Below are positions 46,471-58,502 of a DNA stretch of 64,000 nt, piece by piece. The translations under genes and the position numbers were made by a program. The notes below the pieces were generated by a model that had not been told where the DNA came from, did not search any database, and worked only from the letters and a program-made list of their open reading frames with translations. Position 1 is the first letter of the stretch. Every line of letters starts with the position of its first letter. The DNA comes from Gorsachius magnificus (Eukaryota > Chordata > Aves > Pelecaniformes > Ardeidae): positions 18,723,821-18,787,820 of the forward strand of contig CM067081.1 of NCBI GenBank assembly GCA_034008185.1, written 5' to 3'.

Positions 46471-49400
46471 TCATAGAGTCATAGAATGGTTTGGGTTGGA
46501 AGGGACCTTTAAAAGTCATCTTGTGCAACGCCCCCCTGCAATAAGCAGGGACATCTTCAACTTGATCAGGTTGCTCGGAACCCTGTCCAACCTCACCTTG
46601 AATGTTTCCAGGGATGGGGCATCCACCACCTCTCTGAGCAACCTGTTCCAGTGTTTCACCATCCTCATCATAAAAAATTTCTTCCCTAAATCTACCCTCT
46701 TTCAGCTTAAAGCCATTATACCTTGTCCTATTGCTACAGGCCCTACTAAAAAGTTTGTCCCCATCTTGCTTAAAAGTCCCCTTTAAGTACTGAAAGGCCA
46801 CAACAAGGTCTCCCTGGAGCCTTCTCTTCTCCAGGCTGTACAATCATAGAATCATAGAATGTTTTGGGTTGGAAGGGACCCCTAGAGGTCATCTAGTCCA
46901 ACCCCCCTGCAGTGAGCAGGGACACTGCTAACTAGATCAGGTTGCTCAGAGCCCCATCCAACCTGGTCTTGAATGTTCCCAGGGATGGGGCCTCCACCAC
47001 CTCCCTGGGCAACCCGTTCCAGTGTTTCACCACCCTCATTGTAAAGAATTTCCTCCTTATATCCAGTCTAAACCTACCCTGCTTCAGTTTAAAACCATTA
47101 CCCCTTGTCCTGTCACAGCTGGCCCTACGAAAAAGATTGTCCCCATCTTTCCTATAGGCCCCCTTTAGGTACTGAAAGGCCATAATCAGGTCTCCCCGCA
47201 GCCTTCTCTTCTCCAGGCTGAACAAGCCCAGCTCCCTCAGCCTGTCCTCATAGGAGAGGTGCTCCAGCCCTTGGATCATTTTAGTAGCCCTCCTCTGGAC
47301 CCGCTCCAACAGTTCCATGTCCTTCTTGTGCTGAGGGCTCCAGAGCTGGACGCAGTACTCTAGGTGAGGTCTCACCAGAGCAGAGTAGAGGGGCAGAATC
47401 ACCTCCCTCCACCTGCTGGCCACGCTTCTCCTGATGCAGCCCAGGGTACGGTTGGCCTTCTGGGCCGCCAGCGCACATTGCCGGCTCCTGTCCAGCTTTT
47501 CATCCACCAGCACCCCCAAGTCCCTCTCGGCAGGGCTGCTCTTGATCCTTTCTTCCCCCAACCTGTACTGATACTGGGGGTTACCCTGACCCAGGTGCAG
47601 GACCTTGCACTTGGCCTTGTTGAACCTCATGAGGTTCACACAGGCCTACAACTTTCTCAGCCTTTCTTCATAGAAGAGGTGCTCCAGTGCTCTGATCACT
47701 TTTGTGGCCCTCTTTCGGACCCGTTCTAACAGTTCCATGTCCTTCTTGTGCTGAGGACTCCAGAGCTGGACGCAGGACTCCAGGTGGGGTCTCACCAGAG
47801 CAGAGTAGAGGGGCAGAATCACCTCCCTCAACCTGCTGGCCACACTTCTCTTGATGCAGCCCAGGGTATGGTTGGCCTTCTGGGCTGCAAGTGCATGTTG
47901 CCAGCTCATGTCCGGCTTTTTATCCACCAGTACCCCCAAGTCCCTTTCCAGGGGGCTGCTCTTAATCCCTTTCTCCTCCAGCCTGCTATTGACAGTGGGG
48001 GTTGTCCCAACCCAGGTGCATGACCTTGCACAACCTCATGAGGTTCACATGGGCCCACTTCTTGAGCTTGCCCAGGTCCCTCCAGCATCCTGTCACTCAG
48101 GCGTGTCAACGGCACCACTCAGCTTGGTGTCATCTGCAAACTTGCTGAGGGTGCACTCTATCCCCCTGTCTATGTTGTCGATGAAGATATTAAACAGCAC
48201 TGGTCCCAATACGAACCTCTGAGGGACACCACTTGTCACTAGTCTCCATCCAGATGTTGAGCCGTTGACTACTACCCTCTGGATGTGATCATCCAACTAA
48301 TTCCTCATCCACCAAACAGTGCTGCCATCAAATCCATATTTCTCCAATTTAGACACAAGGATGTTGTGGGGGACTGTGTCAAAGGCCTTACAGAAGTCCA
48401 GATAGATGACGTCCGTAGCTTTTCTTTTGTGCACTGATATAGTCACTCCATCATAGAAGGCCACTAGGTTCGTCAGGCAAGACTTGCCCTTGGTGAAGCC
48501 ATGCTGGCTCTCTTGAATCACCTCCCTGTCCTCCATGTGCCTTAGCATAGCTTCTAGGAGGATCTGTTCCATGATCTTCCCAGGCACAGAGGTGAGGCTG
48601 ACAGGTCAGTAGTTCCCAGGGTCTTCCTTTCTACCCTTTTTAAAAATGGATGCAGTGTTTCCCTTTTTCCAGTCACCAGGGACTTCACCTGACTGCCTGC
48701 CATGACTTTTCAAATATCATGGAGAGTGGCATGGCAACTACATCAGCCCATTCCCTCAGGACTCTGGGATGCTTCTTGTCAGGTCCCATACACTTATGTA
48801 TGTTCAGATTCCTCAGGTGGTCTTGAATTTGATCTTCTCTTACTGTGGGAGAGACTTTGCTGCCCCAGTCCCTGTCTTGTAGTCCATCTGCTTGAGAGGT
48901 GTGGGAAGAGAGGTTGCCAGTGAAGACTTGAGGCAAAAAATTTGTTGAGTACCTCAGCTTTCTCATCCGTTGTTACCAGTTTGCCAGTTTGGCTCATTAG
49001 GGGGGTACACTTTCTTTGACCTTCCTTTTCTGGCTGAAATTCTTGTAGAAGCCCTTTTTATTATTCTTTGCATCCCTTGCCAAGTTAAGCTCCAGGCGCA
49101 CCTTGGCCTTCCTGACCCCATCCTACACAATCGGGCAGCATCCCTATACTCTTCCAAGGATACCTGTCCCTGCTTCCACTGCCCGTGCATTTCTTTCTTG
49201 CCCTTTAGAGTTTGACCAGCAGGTCTCCACTCATCCATGCCAGTCTCTTCCCTTTCTTTGCCTGATTTCTTACACCTGGGTATCTTACACCTGGGTATGG
49301 AAAGCTTCCTTAAAGATCTGCCAGCTCTGTTCTGCTCCCTTGTCCCTGAGGACAGTTTACTGGGGGGTCCTATTGACTAGCTCCTTGAACAGCTGGAATT

Positions 49401-49640
49401 CTGCTATCCTAAAATTCAGGGTCCTGACTTTACTCTTTGCCTGACCCTCATGTCCCTCAGGACTGTGATCTCCACCAGTGCATGATCACTGCAGCCCATG
49501 CTACCTCCAATCTCAGCGTCACCAATTAGCTCACTTGCGCTGTTGACCATCAGGTCCAGTATCCCCTCTGGTAGGGCTGTCTATTGCCTGGCTTAAGAAG
49601 TTATCCTCATCAGTCATGAGTCCTTCATTAATGAAAGAAT
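46471..49640 (-). mobile_element. CR1 LINE (older, long copy) split by a nested CR1; ORF2 pseudogene
   Basis: A - strand CR1 of about 2.4 kb (pieces 46471-46843 and 47647-49640) reaches from the 3' tail into the endonuclease domain. In viral-like order on the - strand: the end of the endonuclease with a CSDHALVEI motif near 49480, the linker region (about 49240-48970), RT motifs including [12 protein letters not shown] (about 48390) and FADDTKLSG (about 48130), then the C-terminal domain with [20 protein letters not shown]. Frame changes and stops are spread throughout (for example near 48960, 48590, 48297 and 48100), so it cannot encode an active ORF2 protein. It is the longest CR1 in the window. 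The 5' limit near 49640 is approximate. Confidence 0.92.
46844..47646 (-). mobile_element. CR1 LINE, young 5'-truncated copy nested in another CR1
   Basis: An 803-bp copy, same orientation as its host, flanked by TACAA on both sides (46839-46843 and 47647-47651). Its - strand frame 46932-47639 is open for 235 codons, covering the complete C-terminal end of CR1 ORF2 (from [11 protein letters not shown] through [13 protein letters not shown] and [16 protein letters not shown] to the stop), with no frameshift. The tail at its + strand start repeats ATCATAGA. It is non-autonomous because the RT and endonuclease are missing. The undamaged frame indicates it is younger than its host copy. Confidence 0.93.
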
Positions 49641-52600
49641 GCTAGGGAAATATTTCAACTGCCTCACAGTAATAAGGAATTACGTGGCCACTTTCACAGT
49701 GACTACCCAATGGTATTCAAAAATTCTCCCACCTCATAAGGTTTCCCTTCCCAAAAGATAACATAATCACTCCACAGCAGATATTTAGCTGAGTTTGAGT
49801 CTTTGGCTTGCATCTCAGTGATATGGAGAAAGAAGAATTCCCCAGGTCCATGTATCATGACTGTACTGCAGAAGCCTGATTGGGTGCCTGATGGTTGTCT
49901 GAATTTGCTGTTAAAAGTTTGGTTGTGTATGTAAGCCTCACGGGCTAGTGCTGTAAGTTATTTCTTAGGCCTCATTTGGATGGAGAGGATGCAACCTAAA
50001 AGAGATTCAAGTGTGTTACCAACAAAGGATATGAAAGAAACAAAAAGACTACGAGACTTTCTTTATCTTATTTTCATGACTTCAGATTTTGCATAAGTAC
50101 GGATGTCCTAGTGCCCCTTCTTGTGTCACTGAAAGAGGAGCTTCATCCCATCTTATACATCCCCGCACTGCCATTCAGCAGTCCCTTTTATACAAATAAA
50201 TCTATCGCTTGTGACTGTGCCTTTTAAAGTCCTCCATACTTCACTATAAGCCAAAATACATCATGGTGTAGCTTGAACTCTGTTGTCTAACCTTTCTGTT
50301 CTGCAGTAATGCCAATTATTTCATTTCCATCTTTGTTTCAGTTTCCTTCCTGCAAGCAGACTGCTGTAGATCTTTTCTTTGTCCATGTGACATCTCTTCT
50401 AACAGCCAGATGTGACAACTTTGTTTCTTGGTTTTCTGAATTTTATTGAATTCTCCCACAACTCTCTTTCTCCTTCTTAGCTTTTTTAAACGCCGTGGTT
50501 AAATTTTTTCCTTTCTGCTTTTGCTTCAGATGTGTTCAAGATCTTTGCTTAACTTCTTCATCAATTTAACTTCATTCTGTTCTTTCACTTTCAGCAAGTT
50601 TCAAATGTCTGTATCTTGATTCATACCTCCTCTTCATTTCTTTTCTTCCTACTGCAGCCGATGCTTGGTGTAGTTCCCTGGTTTGTAATTAAGGCAGGTT
50701 TTATTTTTTTCCTTTAAATCAATTTTTGAAACTTGCTAACTCTATTAAAGTTATGATATAGGTAGATTAGAAGACCACTAGAGACTAATGTGTTTTGGTT
50801 TTGTATAAACCAAATGTTGCAGTCTGCATACATCAGTAATCAAAAAGTCCTCTGAAGGTGAACATATGCTAATCCCTGAAGTCTCTGCACTGGCTTTAAA
50901 ATGGAGACTTAGAATAACAAAACAGTTTACAGAAGGCTATGAGTTGTTTCATCCATTTTTTTTATATCTTGCACATGGGTTCAGATTTTGATTTAGATTG
51001 TGAGTGGCTGTAGAAAAAACACCGTAGAAAACCCGGTGCTTTTATAAAGCTTGTAATTTTATAGGTCATCTTCCATTGAGAATCCCTCTCTTATGGTTTC
51101 TTCAGTATAATCTTGAAGATAAAAGATCTTTGGGGGAGAAGAATGAACTTCTTAAAATAAAAACTTGCACGAAATAGCTTTTTTGGGTGTGTGAATATGG
51201 CCTGTCAGCTTAATATGAACTGTCCTTGCGAAACTGTTTCTGATGAAGACTGAAACTATTCAGAAAGTATCCACAGGCCATAGCTTTTAAATCCATTTGT
51301 GACTGTCGTTTAAAGGAGCACAGTTTTCAATGTGATCAGAAATATGTTTTGGTGTATTCATGAGATGCTTGGATTAGATGAGGTGTGTGTTGCAGTGCCT
51401 TAAGGCTTGTGGGAACTTGCAAAGCATCTACATTATAATTAGGTTTCCTTCATGAGTCTCACATTTTGTTATCCTCTCCTTCCTCTGCAAATGGGGAAAA
51501 ACTGAAAATCAGATGGATAAAAATAAATAAAAATCTGAGGTATAATTGTGATGTAATTAATGCTTATTGAAGTTTTGGAAGCAAAGTAAATTTTAGCAGT
51601 TGAGCACAAGGGGAAGGGCAGTAACACTCATCAAGATGATGTGAAAAGAGTTCTGCATTAATGGATATTTAATGACAGCCCAGTGAGAGGTGTAGATTTG
51701 AGCTCTTTTGAAATGTGTAAAATGTTATAAACAACAATAAAGGGAGAAGTGAATAAAGTATTCAGAACATGTTTTTGCACTCCATTTTTCAAGTTTTCAA
51801 CTGAAATTGTGCTGCTGTTAGGAGGAAAATAGTGGCAGAGAGGGATTCATCTCTCTTCTTAATAACCTCTCCTTCTGTATACTAGCTCAAGCTCAGAAAA
51901 ATGCCCATTGGTGCCGAAGGAAAAATGAATAGGAGCCTTATGAAATGGTGCTGATTTGTACCACATGAAGTCCAAAGTTATGTGGTCTCTTAGTTTTGCT
52001 CATAGTGTTCTTAATTCAGTAGAAAATATAGAACTATTTAAGAAACTGTTTTGAAACAGAGTACCTCTGTTTAGTTTGTCTCCCATTCCCTAAATGCATT
52101 TGTTAATGGGAGAGAGGATAGTTTTAATGAGGAGGCTATGTTGTGGTATTTCACCCTTTGACTACCAAATTGATTTGCTCTACCAAATATTATTATTTAA
52201 TTAACTCTTTCCAAGGCTAAAAGAGGAAATTCTTTATATCAGACTTCATGGAAAGACTTTTACAAAATAAAAAAATTGCAGTTTCAGGAAGAGTAGACTT
52301 ACCCCAGTGAGTTTATTCAATAACTTTCTGATTAAAATTCATTCTTGAAAATGGAAGATTGCAGACTGGTAAGGGAAGCCAAATCCCTTGGATTTCAACC
52401 CAGGAGGCTTCTTCTGCAGGTCTGTTAGAGGGAGGCTGCTGCTCTTCCAGGTTACAGACCCAGCCCTAGCAAGGCTGCACGTGTTGCACAGATGCGCACA
52501 CAAAACACGCACGTGGGCGGCCACAGAGACAAGAGGGACAGAAAAGGTAAATGTGGGCAGCACTCACATAAACATGAACGTAAACATTGAGGGACAGCAC

Positions 52601-55600
52601 AAGCTTATTCCTTCTTGCTGGCTGAGCCAGGTTGAAGTTTCTAGCAGAACTACCAACACCCTCAATTCCTTGATTCACAAGCACGCTCACATTCACCGAT
52701 CCCTTAAGTAATAGCGTGGGCCCTAAGTGTGTCCAGTATCCATACCTATGCCACAGGGCCCTTACACAGTCACTGACCTTGACCGTGGGTTTTTCCAGGT
52801 GCTGGTCTTGCCACACAGTCTCACACTGCCTTTCAAATATTCCATTATAAGTTTGCTCTTTCCCATGAGACTGATAAACACAGATAACCTTGTTTCTCTT
52901 GTTCTTATCAGTTACTAAGTTCTGTGTGAACCTTCTCAAGGTTGTGCCTGTGTGGTTCCTTTAGTGTCCATCTGTCAGTGACTTAGGAGTTCAGGTCTCT
53001 CTCACTGTCTGCCTTACTGCTTGTTAGCCTTAGTGTATTTGCTGTTCAGTTTATTACTTTTTCTCCTTCTTGACTTTGTCTCACTGTTAACAGGATATCC
53101 TTACAAACCACATTATTACATTCAAGGTATCCCTAGAGACACGTCCAGATAGATTTAAACATGGAGTTCAAAAGGAGTATTTTTTAATAATTTTTGCATC
53201 AGTATATGGGGGGAGAGTAGGAGAGAGACTGTAACTTTATTAATTTTATATTCATTCACATACAGTTCTTTAGAATCTGGATAGGATGCTTCCTCTGAGG
53301 AAGAAAAATGGGTTTATAATACTATGGATGATACAACAGCCTCAGTACTGAATTTAGAACTGACGCTTAAAAAGCATGAAGATTTCTGGGGACATTTAGG
53401 GGAAGAAAAGGTACTATACAGCTATACAGGATATCTGACATGCTTGGAGAGACTATCTGAAGAACTGTGGTCACCTTATGATGACTTAAAATCTATATGA
53501 ATTGATCCAAGGAAAGATGCGCCTGATGTAGGAACTTGAAAAAGGGATGTAGGTTCACTTATGAAGGAAGACTTAATTTCCTTTACAAACTGCAGTTGGC
53601 CAAAGGTTAGAATCAAACTATGACTTTGTTTTTAAAAGCAGTAATGCTGGTAATTTTAACTAGTAGGAGAAGAACGGTGTGACCAAATCAGTCAAGATGT
53701 CGGCTGATACTTATACTGGATTATTTTTCTTTGATGTATCTTGTGCCACACTGCATTTTTGGGGCGTTTACTTCCTACTGTAATGCTGCAGCCTTTGTCC
53801 CTCTGCTACCTCCAGCCTCTGCCACAAGCTTACCCCATGCCCTGGCTGAGCTATGGCCTAGGTGGGAAATCTCTCCAGGAGAATGCCCTGCACCTTGTCC
53901 CTTCCTTTGGCAGCCCTTTTGCAGCCCCCCTGCAACTGGAGCTCTAGGCTCTGTCTCACTACCAGTCCTGCTTTCACAAATGATTTTTGTTAACGACAGA
54001 TTTAAACATGTTTGGTTTATAGTTTTGTAAAGTAATACTAAAAGTACTTGTAGCATATTGTAATAGATCATTGGAACACTATGTATAACAGTTCAAGAAA
54101 CAGAAAATAAAAAAAAAAAAAAATGCTATAAGTGAAATTTTAATAAATGCACCCATGAAAAATAGTATTTGTAGTCTGAAATCAATCAATACATTAATTC
54201 TGAAGAGAGATTGCACCATATTTCAAAGGAAATAATCTGATGGGGAAAAAAATCTCGGTGTGGTATTATGCCCTTTATTAAGTAAAGTGCTTGAATAGTC
54301 CTTCACTTTGAGGTGACATTTGTCAGATTTCAGTGTAATTGTACAGTTGGTTTAATGTGGTGCTGGGTGAGGACGATAAAATTCTCTCACGTAAAGAGTG
54401 TGGCAGCGTAGGAGCAAAATATAAAGGGAAGGAGGTTGCTGCTGAGGGGAGCGTTTAGCTGAATGGCAAAGAAGAAAAGTATTAGAGATGGAGAGATGTG
54501 TAAAATAAATCAAGAGAGTATTACTTTGTTAGAAAGCCTATCTGAGCCCTTCCGTAGCTATTGTGTGCAGGCAATGCCGCTGTTATGTTCCAAATGCGGA
54601 GCTATTAAGATAAGGGGAATGGACACTGACAAGTGAGTTGAGAGACATCCCTTTGCAGTCTTGGCAGCAGCATCGGTCCAGCCTCGCGGTGCTGCTGGCG
54701 CAGGCAAGGGCTTGCTCGTTGTTTGCTTTGCTTTCACTTCAGCAGCTGGATGGGCTACACTTCAAGCTTGAAGTGCCCTTGAATGTTTTCTAAGAGTTTT
54801 CCAGCAAAATCAGAGTTCTTGGCCTCATCTTGTTGATAGGAAAAATAAGAAAATGAAATAGCTGCGAATAGGTTGTTTGTGTACACCCTAATCAGGTGAA
54901 TGCCAGGAACATGCAGCTGGAAGGTGGGTGGGGGCTGAAGTAGCGCGGGCTTAATTTAACTTCAGCTCAGGTGGAGTTGGAGCTGTCCTGCTCTAAGGGG
55001 GAGAACTCTGTGCTAGGCTGCTTGTCCTGCCCGAGGATGTAATGGCACAACTGCCCCAAGTTCCTGGGTCTTTGAGGCAACCTGGCAGCTTCTGATGGGA
55101 GCTGCACCCTTCGCTTGCTGAGGACTTGGGTAGTGCTGGGGGCCTGCATCTGCATGAGCAGGCACAGGTAGGTTCTCTCAGATCTGGTGTACGAGAGCCG
55201 GGTGTTTCCTTAAGAGCAGCTGCATTAAGACAGTTCAAGAGTCTGGGACCTGTCTAGATTATGAATTCCCACTCTTTCATGGTGTCATCCCTTCAGAACC
55301 AAAAGCAGCCACAGAATCAGATGAAGTGCATCCTCATCAACCTTTTTCCTCTACTTTTCTCTAGAAAATACTGGCGTGTTTTGCAGTGCAACTCCCATTG
55401 ACTTTGTCATTAAGATTGTAGTTTACAGCTTTAAATGTTAGTTAATGGTGTTTAAAAGTAACTTAATTCCTGATGTAATTCTGTTGATAGTGTATTTTAA
55501 GTTGAACTAGGGTTACCTTTACCCCTCTCTGTGTGTTTGTATATTTACAGGATGGGATAGAAGGGTCTGTGAAAGAATTCCTTTGATTTCTGTTCGTTCA

Positions 55601-58401
55601 GAATCTGGCTCAAATGCCATTTTCACCCCAAAAAGATGGTTACAGGACTGCTTCTGTATTCTAATTACTATGATTTAACATCTCTTTCTTATTGGAAGTC
55701 TGTTTGTCAGAAACAAACTGTATGTATACATGTGTCCTACCTTGTGTCCCTTTCTTCCTTGGTCGATGAACATCCCAAATTGCTTTTGTGACAATATATA
55801 TGTGTTAAACCAGATGGCCTACTCACCAACTTTTACAAAAATTTTCTATCCTTAAAATAAGTTCAGTGTGTTCAGATGTTAAAGGAGAAACAAATAATTT
55901 TCAGTTTTGTCAGCTGGTTTCCTGTGATGGTTTCATTCTGACAACGTCCTTTTAAGGGTCAGCTTTTGCTAGTTTGTGTTTTCTTCTTCTAAATGAGGTT
56001 GCTTTTTTTCCCAGCTGCCTCTAAGACCTTTTCCAGTGCTTGTTTAATGTTTAAGATTGTCACTGTGCTGTCTTTCACATGCTTTTAATGCCACACTTTT
56101 CCTGTGTTGTCTTAAATAGGTCATACTAGACCTATGTGTTTCAGTTTCCCTGCCTATAAAGTAAACATCAACTCTACAGATGAGTTTTACATAATTGTAT
56201 TTTTATAGTTTGTTGCTTGAAGAGGTTATTTAATAGATTTCTAAAACCAAATATTAAGAGATTAAAAAAACCAAACCAAACAAACACAAAATAATCAAAA
56301 AGTTTTTGCTTTTTTCCCTGAAGGTATTAAGATTTGTTTATTTAATAGTAACCAATTTTGCATTTAATTTCCAGATTTTTTTTTGTTGAAAATAATATTC
56401 AGAGGTATCCTAGTAAGTTGATTCAATTTTATCTTTCAGTTGGGGACGTTGGTTTGTTTTGGTGGTTGGAGCATTGCTTGCATGTAGATGATTTGCTAAT
56501 CTCTATAACAAGACAAATATTAAACTACCTACCAATATAAAATGCAGCAATGGCCAAAAAGTGGCTGCTGAAAGAATTTTCTTAATCAACGTATATTCAG
56601 TCCTCCCCCGTTCTGTTGATTTTTAAGTAATTAATAGTTCTCAGTCATTCTAGTTTTGCTTCCATCCACCTGTATAGAGCAAAACCACCGTGGAAGAGGG
56701 CACAGTTTGGTTCTGTGTTGGCTCATGTGTGTGCTGATTGTGCAGCTAGAAGTTAGTTATCTTGCTTTATGGGCTGGTGCCATATTTATTAGAGCTGGAT
56801 TTTCAGAAACCAAGTTGCTTGCAAGCTGAACAGTTAAAAATAATAATAACAAAAACATACTTTGCATGTAAGCAGCATAAACTTGGTGTGAAATCTGAGA
56901 GAAGGCAAACGTGGGATACCACAGTGCCATTTATTAAGTCACTTTTCAGAGCACATTTGTGCTTTAAAATTTGGGTGGAAACCAGCTCTTGAATACGACA
57001 GTGCCAGTATATAAGAGATGCTATGAATTTTTGAACAGCTGTGTGTGTATTTTCTGCAGTACAGCTGACTGTCCCTAACTATGTCCTGCTAAAATAACAA
57101 GAAATAGAAATTATATTGGGTACTGGTATCAACTAAGATGTATTTGCAAATGGCAGCCAGATTTTCCCAGGCAACAGAGTGATTTGTTCCAAAGCTTGGC
57201 CACCTGTAAGAACTGTTGTTTGGTAGACCATTACCTCAGCTGTTAAATAGAATGGGTTGGTAGCTCCAAATTACGGCATCGGTATGTAAAGGATCAATTA
57301 TTAAAAGTGCAGCATTAAAAACTGTAATCAAAACTTCAGGAGTTCTTGAGTGTTTAAATAAAAGGGCTTCAGATGACTCAGATGAATGTGAAATTTTTAC
57401 AGGAAACAGCTTTGCCATAGACTTTTTTTAATGCTCTCAGGGCTAAATGTGCTGTAAGATGCATTAGTTGCAGTGACTGTATTTCTTGCCTTTAGGTAAG
57501 CAAATGGAAGAGGTCAGTGAAATTTTAGGCTGGTAAAACTGCAGTATGTCAACAACTAAATTTATTTAATGTAAATCTGAGCAGTTATGACCTATGTACA
57601 AATTCTTTGCAAGAAAGAAAGGAGAGTTTTATTGTACAAACTGTTTACAAATTAAAAACCTGAAAGAAAAATTACTATATGAAACAAAGCTGTTAATACA
57701 TGGCAATAAATCTGTCTTATTTTAAATACTGCAGTTATTGCAATATATGCATCTTTCACATATTCCTAACCTCACCAACTAGAGAGATCTGCCATGCTAC
57801 TATTCTTTTTTTTTTTTTGCTTCAACCTGAGAACATGGAATGTAAATGTTAAGAGTATTTCTTTTTAATAAGTGTGTTGGAGTCTTGAGGGAGAAGTAAA
57901 AGGGGTATGAGTTTTTGATTTAAAACCCAACAGTGACAGAAAGAGAAAATATAAGTGTGAAAAGAAGCCTGTGGCAGACTTCTTAACTTCAGAGTTACGA
58001 ACAGCGAGTAGCTTTTCTGTATATTAGAAGCAGCTTGATCCATGGCTTTGGCTCCTTGGGCAGAGCTGGTTCTATTGTCGGTTCTAGTGCAGGAAAGGTA
58101 GAAAGATTCTGTAACCGTAATTCTTCTTTGTTTAATTGAAAGCTGAATGATTAATATTATGTGATGATGACTAAAAAACATCCCTATGATACTGAGGTTA
58201 TCAAACATCCTGTTAACTGGATGTGTAATTGGGGAGAAGAAAAAGATAATTTGCAGGAGATTTTAAAAAGCTGATCAAGAAGGTCTCTGAGCTGTGTAAT
58301 ACCATTAATGTTAGTTTTAAAAGGGTCCTGAAACAGTGGGAAAATTCTGGAGGAGATTGAGAACTGTCATGCTTTTGAGGAAAATAAGCTGGTAACTCAG
58401 C
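49641..58401 (+). other. DDX10 intron, central part
   Basis: About 8.8 kb with no gene recognised. The block 52390-53130 is richer in C and G and contains a 157-codon - strand frame, possibly an unclassified old repeat or LTR, but I cannot name it. Another GC-richer island lies near 53770-53950 and around 54640-55200. An A-run occurs near 54105-54122. Confidence 0.45.
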
Positions 58402-58502
58402 TGCTTAGGGACATGGTCTAGTGGTGGGATGGCAGTGTTAGGTTAATGGTTGGACTTGATGATCTTAAAGGTCCTTTCCAACCTAAGTGATTCTATGATT
58501 CT
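58402..58502 (+). mobile_element. CR1 LINE 3' end fragment
   Basis: About 100 bp with TGCTTAGGGACATGG, GATGATCTTAAAGGTCC and a TTCTATGATTCTA tail, the same subfamily as the copy at 17695. Only the extreme 3' end is present. Confidence 0.93.

Noticed and set aside
52466..52939. 157-codon frame on the - strand
   Set aside because: No recognisable domain. The region may be an old repeat, so I list the block as a finding rather than a gene.
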